Source: Psychroserpens sp. NJDZ02
Lineage (GTDB): Bacteria; Bacteroidota; Bacteroidia; Flavobacteriales; Flavobacteriaceae
Length of the DNA stretch: 64,000 bases
Assembly (NCBI RefSeq): GCF_004843725.1
Contig: NZ_CP039451.1
Span: 122,501-186,500, forward strand
Direction of reading: 5' to 3'
The first letter of the stretch is position 1; each line of letters begins with the position of its first letter. Shown one piece after another: positions 58,415-64,000 of this stretch. The notes under the pieces are model-generated. The model made no database searches. It saw nothing but the letters and a program-made list of their open reading frames with translations, and had not been told where the DNA came from. The translations under genes and the position numbers were made by a program.

Positions 58415-59401
58415 ATGGCAACTATAGAAAATAAAAAAGAGATTAATTACACTAAAGCAGATGCTACACACATCAAATTTCCTGTAACCGACAGAGAAGC
58501 ACATTTTGATTGGTGGTACTTTGATGCACATTTTGACAACGGAGATCATTTTGTAGTCATGTATTCTCTTAACGATACTAGGTTAAACCCAAGACAACCC
58601 TCCGTTCGTTTAAATATATATCCAAAAGGAGAGCTAGAAATTAGAAAGATAAAAGAATACACAGAAGCTGACGTCACGACTAGTTACGAAAAGTGTGATG
58701 CTACATTTGGACAAGAGTACTGTAAAGATTGTGGCGATCATTACGAATTGTATACCATGATTGATGGCTACGGTGCTAAACTGAAATTAAATAAAAAGAA
58801 TCATCCCTTTACAACAGAAGGCTATCCTGTTCCAATGGGATGGACAGTGGCTGTTCCGTCTGGACCAATAGAAGGAGAATTATATAAAGGTGGCCAAGCC
58901 ATTAAAGTTAAAGGTATTGGATATCATGATCATAATTGGGGTGAAAAAAGTTTAGCAGGAGCATTTAAAAATTGGTATTGGGGGAAAATCCACACGCCAG
59001 ACATCTCCGTTGATTATTCAATGATGATAGGTCTAAACGGAGATATAGCAGTAACCGGGGCATTAATTACTGACGAAACGTCTATATATATGTCACCTCT
59101 AGATATCTATGAAGAACCTAACATAAGTAAAATAGTAGGTGTTATAAATGCTACTATGACAGAAAAAACAATGGGATACACCTTTGCTAAAGACTTTACA
59201 CTAAAGGGGGCAAAAGGAGATTTTAGTTTTATAGCAAATATTAAACTTGAAAAAATTGTAATGATTGAAAAAGCTGAAGTAGCAAAAAGTGAAGATGCTT
59301 ACAGATATATAGCTAAAGAAGAATTGATTGTAACTAAAAATGGTGAAACAAAAACGTACCATACCAATGGTTTACACGAAATAGTATATTTAAACCAATA
59401 A
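58415..59401 (+). CDS. AttH/CrtC-like lipocalin-domain protein
   Basis: The 328-aa protein has the AttH/CrtC signatures HFDWWYFDAHFDNGDHFVVM near residue 30 and GIGYHDHNWGEKSL near 168. The fold is two lipocalin-like barrels. CrtC members hydrate carotenoids (1,2-hydratase), but most AttH-type relatives have unknown roles. No signal peptide is seen, unlike the broken neighbour. It is 30 kb from the crt operon, so a carotenoid role is only a possibility. Confidence 0.82.
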   Translation: MATIENKKEINYTKADATHIKFPVTDREAHFDWWYFDAHFDNGDHFVVMYSLNDTRLNPRQPSVRLNIYPKGELEIRKIKEYTEADVTTSYEKCDATFGQEYCKDCGDHYELYTMIDGYGAKLKLNKKNHPFTTEGYPVPMGWTVAVPSGPIEGELYKGGQAIKVKGIGYHDHNWGEKSLAGAFKNWYWGKIHTPDISVDYSMMIGLNGDIAVTGALITDETSIYMSPLDIYEEPNISKIVGVINATMTEKTMGYTFAKDFTLKGAKGDFSFIANIKLEKIVMIEKAEVAKSEDAYRYIAKEELIVTKNGETKTYHTNGLHEIVYLNQ

Positions 59402-59884
59402 AAGCTTAACCTTTGGTTTTTGCTAATACCCTTATATTATATTCCTTTCATTAAAATGAAAGGAATATTTTTTTCAAGAACACTCCTAAGACTAGAAACA
59501 ATAGATTATATCTACATCGTACTGTTTCTTCTTTCAATTAAATTTATAATTATTCTAAGCAAAATAATTATGCCCACCTTTGTTGTTTCGTTTTATTTTA
59601 TACTAAGTTCCTTTATACTACAATCAACAAGTATCCTATATAAAAACCTACCAAAGGTTATAACGCTGAGAAGTGTCAATCAATTTAAACCATCCAGACG
59701 ACTAAAAACAATATATTAAAGACCTTTCAATCCGTTTACAATAAAAGTACTAACGCTTTTTTTCCATCCAAATATATACTAACCTTTTCAAAAAAATCTA
59801 TTACTTTGGCACATCCAATTTTTGTAGATACAACTTATACAACAATTTAAACCCTAAATAAAAACAACACGCATTATAACACAA
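59402..59884. other. 483-bp gap without a convincing gene
   Basis: A hydrophobic open frame (59420-59719, TTG start) is present, but it lacks a good start, a domain or a promoter. It is most likely chance reading of AT-rich DNA. An AT-rich stretch before 59885 may hold the promoter of the YdcF-like gene. Confidence 0.5.
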
Positions 59885-60448
59885 ATGAAACCAACCCTAA
59901 AAAAATTATTAATCTTAGTTAGTCTGATATTTATTATACATGAGATTGTAATCATAACTGATGGATTAATTGATGATGATGATAATACAAAAACTAAGAT
60001 CGCGGTTATACTGGGATCTAAAGTTAATTTAGACGGTAGTTTATCTAAGAAACTTAAAGCACGTTTAGATCGAGGCTATCAATTATATTCGGACGCCCAA
60101 GTCAGCAAACTTTATGTTAGTGGCGGACTAGGTAAAGAAGGGTTTTATGAAGGCACAGTTATGGCAGATTACTTAGTATCCAAAGGGGTTCCTGAAAAAT
60201 TAATTACAATCGATGATAATGGTATTAATACAAGACATACCGCTCTTAATTTTGTAAAAGATTACCCTTCGGAAACGTCTGTTACCATTGTCAGTCAATA
60301 CTTTCATATTACCCGTTGTAAGCTAGCCTTTAAACAAGTTGGAATTACCAATGTAACAGGCGTGCATTGCGACTATTTTGAATCAAGAGATCTATACGCT
60401 GTTGTTCGAGAATTTTTCGGATTTTATAAGTACTTAGTTTATTATTAA
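59885..60448 (+). CDS. YdcF/SanA family protein (DUF218)
   Basis: The 187-aa protein has one N-terminal membrane helix (about 8-27). A DUF218 domain follows, with IAVILGSKVNLDGSLSKKLK, YVSGGLGKEGFYEG and TIVSQYFHITRCKLAF. Members affect envelope permeability and vancomycin sensitivity in enterobacteria; the biochemical activity is unknown. It lies 42 nt before the TfoX-like gene. Confidence 0.88.
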   Translation: MKPTLKKLLILVSLIFIIHEIVIITDGLIDDDDNTKTKIAVILGSKVNLDGSLSKKLKARLDRGYQLYSDAQVSKLYVSGGLGKEGFYEGTVMADYLVSKGVPEKLITIDDNGINTRHTALNFVKDYPSETSVTIVSQYFHITRCKLAFKQVGITNVTGVHCDYFESRDLYAVVREFFGFYKYLVYY

Positions 60449-60490
60449 TAAAAAATATACGCCCGTTACAAATACTTGATATTATAAAAA

Positions 60491-60823
60491 ATGGCTACAG
60501 ATCAATACTTACTAGAACGAATAACAAATATATTAACTAGTAAAAAAACACAATGGATTGATAAAAAAATGTTTGGTGGACATTGTTTTATGGTTAATAA
60601 AAAAATGTGCTTTGCCACCTATAAAGGCGGATTAATGCTTAAAGTTGGTACAGCAGAAATAAACGAATTATTAAATAAAAATGGAGCTAATAAAATGATT
60701 CAAGGAGGAAAACCAATCAAAGGCTACCTATTTATCCAACCAGAAGGCTATGATACCGAAGACGATTTAGAATTTTGGATCCAAAAATGTCTAGATTTTA
60801 ATACCAAACAATACAGTGCTTAA
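60491..60823 (+). CDS. TfoX/Sxy N-terminal domain protein
   Basis: The 110-aa protein consists of the TfoX N-terminal domain only. It has KKMFGGHCFMVNKKMCFATYKGGLMLKVG, interrupted by no gap, and ends LEFWIQKCLDF. Single-domain TfoX-N proteins have no known DNA-binding role, so a link to competence is not certain. Confidence 0.85.
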   Translation: MATDQYLLERITNILTSKKTQWIDKKMFGGHCFMVNKKMCFATYKGGLMLKVGTAEINELLNKNGANKMIQGGKPIKGYLFIQPEGYDTEDDLEFWIQKCLDFNTKQYSA

Positions 60824-60970
60824 AATTATATATTACGCTGTTATGATGCAACACAAGCAAACAATCCAGACTTGACTTTTAAAATAAAGGACTAACTTCG
60901 ATTATATTATACTTACTGATACAAAGCATTAAAACCATATTATATCCTCTTAAATCTAGCTGTTATTAAA

Positions 60971-62068
60971 ATGAAATCTATTATCACAATCTATTGCCTA
61001 CTTCTATTTAGCCAATTAACTTTGGCTCAAAACCATGAGTTATGGACTTCTTTTTGGAATGAAGAAACTAACTTAATGGGGTTTAAAAGCCCAGAAGGTA
61101 AAATAATGATTCAACCACAGTTTATGGGATTCACGGTAGCCAGAAGCTTTGACAAGATTATAGCTGTAATGGAAGAAAACAATGGTAACTATGACACTTA
61201 TTATTTAACTAAAGCAGGTAAAAAAATAGGTTATGATAGTCTACATATTATTGATAATAGTGCGGATTGCGAAAGTGAAGGATTTATAAGGTTCCGAGAT
61301 GAAAAAACGGATCAGGTCGGAATGTTTGACAAAAATGGAACCATTGTAATTCCTGCCATTTATAATGCCCTTTCAAGAACACATAATGGATTAATTTGGG
61401 TACTGAAAGGCGCAGAAAAAAAATATTGGGACAAACATAATCAATCAGGTTGTAATCATTACAGTTGGCAAGGTGGACAAGACCTTTTAATGGATATAGA
61501 GCATAATATCCTTGTTGAAAATTTTAAATATGATAAAGCTTTAAACTTTTTTAGTATTAAAAAAACTAAAGACATTCATTCAGATGCGATAAGACAATCC
61601 TTTGTCGCAAAAAAAGGTGGTTATTACTCATTTGTGGTCTTCGAAAAAGAATTTAAACAATGGCTAACAACGGAATTACTTGAGGACTTAACTGTTGAAA
61701 AATTAATTTCCGCTTCCTATAATATAATAACTTGGCAATCCAAAAATGGTTGGAAAAAGACAAGTAAAAACAAAGTTATAACCGATAATTTTACAACCTT
61801 GAAAAATGGATTATTAGAAATTTTAAATCCAAAAACCGATTATTTTATCTCAACTGATGGACTTAATCCATTTATGTACGAGTGTGAAGCGTTTAAAAAA
61901 TATTATAATAATTGTGGCGAATCTAAAGATTGGATATATCCAACAATGTCCGTAATAATTAATCACAAAAACGATACTGATTTTACACAAAACACTTATC
62001 AATTTTTAAGAACAGATAACGGATATAAGCTTATTAGTTTAGATATTAGAGATCATAAAATGAAATAA
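60971..62068 (+). CDS. Secreted WG-repeat-like protein
   Basis: The 365-aa protein has a signal peptide (MKSIITIYCLLLFSQLTLA). The N-terminal half has WG-type repeats, with MGFKSPEGKIMIQPQF and VGMFDKNGTIVIPAIYNAL. The second half is not recognised. WG repeats occur in many Bacteroidota surface proteins of unknown role. Confidence 0.75.
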   Translation: MKSIITIYCLLLFSQLTLAQNHELWTSFWNEETNLMGFKSPEGKIMIQPQFMGFTVARSFDKIIAVMEENNGNYDTYYLTKAGKKIGYDSLHIIDNSADCESEGFIRFRDEKTDQVGMFDKNGTIVIPAIYNALSRTHNGLIWVLKGAEKKYWDKHNQSGCNHYSWQGGQDLLMDIEHNILVENFKYDKALNFFSIKKTKDIHSDAIRQSFVAKKGGYYSFVVFEKEFKQWLTTELLEDLTVEKLISASYNIITWQSKNGWKKTSKNKVITDNFTTLKNGLLEILNPKTDYFISTDGLNPFMYECEAFKKYYNNCGESKDWIYPTMSVIINHKNDTDFTQNTYQFLRTDNGYKLISLDIRDHKMK

Positions 62069-62069
62069 C

Positions 62070-62179
62070 TAAAAAAAGACCTCAAGTTTTTGCTTGATCC
62101 CGATCATAATGCTACCATCGAAAGCTCATTACATTCTGAAAGTTATTTTGAGGACGATAGATTGTCCAATATTATGCCA
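62070..62179 (+). pseudogene. Short coding remnant
   Basis: An open frame without a start codon reads KDLKFLLDPDHNATIESSLH and ends SNIMP before TAG at about 62178. The composition looks coding, but the piece is too short to assign a family. It probably is the 3' end of a lost gene. Confidence 0.35.
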
Positions 62180-62480
62180 TAGCATTACCCCTAATTTTTA
62201 TACTATTCTTATTTTAAGTAATCCCATGGCGTTTTATTAAAAAAAAGCTAGCGTGAAGTAAAAATGAATACCCTTGGAATTAAACAAGCTAATAAGTGTA
62301 TGCACCGATCCGCAAAAGCCTATACTCTTAAAAAGCATTTAAAATATGTGAAAAACCGGCCAGAAAGTATAGCGGGACTACTTGCTTTTATTAAAAGCAA
62401 AAAAAAACACCTAATAAGCGTTCAAATACTATCTTTTAAGCCACTTACATTTTAAAGAAAGTATCGCGTATTAAAATTAA

Positions 62481-62515
62481 AAACAGCTTAAAATCAAAGA
62501 TTTTAAGCTGTTTTT
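62481..62515. terminator. Strong hairpin terminator
   Basis: AAACAGCTTAAAATC and GATTTTAAGCTGTTT form a 15-bp stem with a 3-nt loop, followed by TTT. A-rich DNA on its left side means it could work in both directions. It separates the WG-repeat gene region from the minus-strand small genes. Confidence 0.85.
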
Positions 62516-62561
62516 GTTCTTTTTTAAGGGGTTGTGCAACGGTTATCTTTGTCGGCAGTAA

Positions 62562-62756
62562 TTATTTTTCATTATCTATTATTTCCCCTAACGTTTTTGC
62601 TAAATTAGAATCAATTAATTTGTTTGCAATTTTCCACTCTTCACCATCAAACTTTGATATAACGATTAAGATACTTTCCGTAATTTTAAAAGTATGATAT
62701 ACAAATCCATCTATTTTATCAATATTTGAGTGATATTCAAAATCGTTTCTTTTCAT
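62562..62756 (-). CDS. Small hypothetical protein
   Basis: The 64-aa soluble protein is acidic at its end (LGEIIDNEK), has a normal ATG start and no recognised motif. It sits in a segment bounded by the inverted 10-mers GTTGTGCAAC (62531) and GTTGCACAAC (63444). Probably real but unassigned. Confidence 0.5.
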   Translation of the reverse strand: MKRNDFEYHSNIDKIDGFVYHTFKITESILIVISKFDGEEWKIANKLIDSNLAKTLGEIIDNEK

Positions 62757-62903
62757 ATTTATTGTTAGATATTATTGGAATACAATTTTTTTTTAGTTTT
62801 GCGGACTTCGTTATTCAACTATGGTTTGTCAGTTTACTGAATTTTCGCTGACTAAAAATGAAACTTAGTATACTTAAATTCTGGTGAAATTTTTCTGAAA
62901 ACA

Positions 62904-63236
62904 TTATTTTGTTATTTGGAGACCTATTCCTCTATGTAATTTTATAGCAAGACTATTGAATTCTGCTTCTAATATATGAGGGCTTATATTATTAATATCA
63001 CATACTTTTTTTAGTTTTTTTATGATTTTCAAATTTAATATGGTAGCATAAATGCCAAAAGACAAAACAATAACTATAATTATCCCACCAATTGAAAACA
63101 CAATAGTTTTATGAGGAATAAAGCTATAACCTGTTCCCGTTACAAAAATATTATAAATTAAAACTAGTATTGCAAAAACCACTGCACTAATTTTGAGGTA
63201 TTTATTAATAGTACTAGCCTTAGAATAATTTGTCAA
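62904..63236 (-). CDS. Small membrane protein, possibly 5'-truncated
   Basis: The 110-aa frame from a TTG has two hydrophobic helices (about 13-32 and 44-66). The frame stays open upstream to a TAG near 63317 and reads TVEHIIGIDKLEHLRKIPKD in that part. The upstream part looks coding but has no ATG, and a nested-hairpin element begins right there. The true start may have been lost by an insertion or recombination. Function unknown. Confidence 0.5.
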   Translation of the reverse strand: MTNYSKASTINKYLKISAVVFAILVLIYNIFVTGTGYSFIPHKTIVFSIGGIIIVIVLSFGIYATILNLKIIKKLKKVCDINNISPHILEAEFNSLAIKLHRGIGLQITK

Positions 63237-63311
63237 AAGTTTTGATAATTCATCCTTTGGTATTTTTCTTAAATGTTCTAATTTATCAATTCCTATAATG
63301 TGTTCAACTGT

Positions 63312-63466
63312 TTGCTAACGTTTATGTATAAGAATAGTTGCGGGTTTGTATGCGAGGATTTTCCGAAGGAAAATCAGACGTTACAAACACGCAACGACCT
63401 TTGATTAAGCACTAAACCGTAATTATTTTTATACGGTGTGCCTGTTGCACAACGTGTTGTTAAAGA
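63312..63466. repeat. Nested-hairpin intergenic element
   Basis: Three nested stems are present: GTATAAGAATA (63326-63336) with TATTTTTATAC (63424-63434), GTTGCGGGTTTGTA (63337-63350) with TACAAACACGCAAC (63382-63395), and GATTTTCC (63357-63364) with GGAAAATC (63368-63375). The right side holds GTTGCACAAC (63444-63453). It lies between a possibly truncated gene and a transposase. Confidence 0.7.
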
Positions 63467-63490
63467 TATAGAAATTTCGTATATTTAATA

Positions 63491-64000
63491 ATGCAAGGCA
63501 CAAAAATATATCAAGAGAAATTATTCAACAATTTCCAGTTGAGTCGTCGGGTTCCCCAAGACAATTTTTATAGACGATTATCAGAAATTTTAGACTTAGA
63601 ATTTCTACGGAATCAAACAAAAATCTATTACGGAAACTGTGGACAAAAAAGTTTAGATCCCGTGGTGTTTTTCAAATTCTGTTTAGTTGGTTATTTAGAG
63701 AATATCACCAGCGATAGAAAATTGGTGTTACATTGTAGTCTTCGACTGGATATTCTGTATTTTCTTGGCTATGATATCGATGAAGAATTACCATGGCATT
63801 CTACGTTAAGTAGAACACATCAACTGTACCCAGAGTCAGTTTTTGAAAATCTATTTACTCATGTTTTCAAAATGTGCGTAGACATGCATATGGTAAGTGG
63901 TCATACCCAAGTTATCGACGCCGCACCTGTAAAAGCAAACGCTTCGATGGATAGCTTAGAACTTAAAGTGCCAGAAGAAGATTTAGAAGCTCATTTACGC
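63491..64000 (+). mobile_element. IS1182-type transposase, N-terminal part (runs off the window)
   Basis: An open frame from ATG 63491 gives 170 residues and continues past the right edge. It starts MQGTKIYQEKLFNNFQLSRR and has the DUF772-type segment SLDPVVFFKFCLVGYLENI. PWHSTLSRTHQLYP follows, then the first catalytic Asp region VIDAAPVKANASMD. This matches IS1182/IS5-group DDE transposases. The left inverted repeat should lie between about 63440 and 63490; I could not confirm it without the right end. Confidence 0.88.

Noticed and set aside
59420..59719. Hydrophobic 99-codon frame
   Set aside because: It has a TTG start, no motif and no clear promoter; its hydrophobicity can arise from AT-rich noncoding DNA.
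62264..62455. 63-codon basic frame
   Set aside because: It has an ATG but no motif, no promoter and low-complexity Lys-rich ends; it may be a remnant, but I cannot support it as a gene.
63312..63466. A true integron attC site
   Set aside because: The folding is similar, but the conserved ends (RYYYAAC and GTTRRRY) do not match well and no integrase is in the window.

Overview
The window is AT-rich chromosomal DNA from a member of the Bacteroidota, most likely a marine-type Flavobacteriaceae. The evidence is the partial 16S rRNA gene at the left edge, promoters of the Bacteroidota type (TTG, a gap of about 19-20 bases, then TAnnTTTG), a type IX secretion sorting tail on one secreted protein, a split transketolase, tRNA genes without an encoded CCA, and a carotenoid operon ending in crtZ and crtY. 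The genus cannot be read from the sequence alone.

Layout. Bases 1-1300 (minus strand): 5' part of a 16S rRNA gene with two tandem promoters. 1.7-5.0 kb: translation operon thrS-infC-rpmI-rplT, with infC apparently starting at AUA. 5.1-9.8 kb: HAD phosphatase, an EF-hand protein paired with a membrane class III nucleotidyl cyclase, a secreted protein of unknown role, and an AI-2E-type transporter. 9.8-15.8 kb: dnaB, accA, a DMT transporter, an LptF/LptG-type permease and tgt. 16-21.1 kb: split transketolase, an outer-membrane barrel protein, an FKBP-like lipoprotein, hslR, a phosphoribosyltransferase and shikimate kinase. 21.2-21.6 kb: two tRNA-Lys(UUU) genes and tRNA-Leu(GAG). 21.7-28.7 kb: an operon encoding a CarH/LitR-type B12-binding MerR regulator, crtI, crtB, crtZ, crtY and a prolyl-oligopeptidase-type lipoprotein; it should make zeaxanthin and is probably light-controlled. 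28.7-35.6 kb: thioredoxin-like protein, a two-repeat lipoprotein and two aconitases. 35.8-42.4 kb: six-gene minus-strand operon with three SurA-like periplasmic proteins, a MoxR ATPase, a small membrane protein and an acyltransferase.

From 42.6 kb rightwards the content becomes accessory: small conserved proteins, a peroxiredoxin, and a TetR/SDR/hydrolase locus with a 50-bp perfect palindrome over the tetR promoter and two tandem hydrolase genes each broken by one lesion. A metalloprotease, a GH3-family protein and many small secreted proteins or lipoproteins follow. There are also decayed copies of a TapB/DUF3108-like gene and of an AttH/CrtC-like gene. The right edge has small genes, a nested-hairpin element and the start of an IS1182-type transposase, so it looks like a mobile or plastic zone.

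The most notable system is the carotenoid operon. Its regulator keeps the cobalamin-binding signatures Wx9EH and ExHxxG, and three direct repeats TGTYTAAM spaced exactly 15 bp apart lie directly before its start codon. This is the arrangement expected for a B12-dependent photoreceptor that represses its own operon. Other points of interest are the palindrome-controlled TetR locus, the EF-hand/cyclase pair, a Tgt without its zinc cysteines, and two copies of a structured intergenic element (1467-1619 and 7336-7412).
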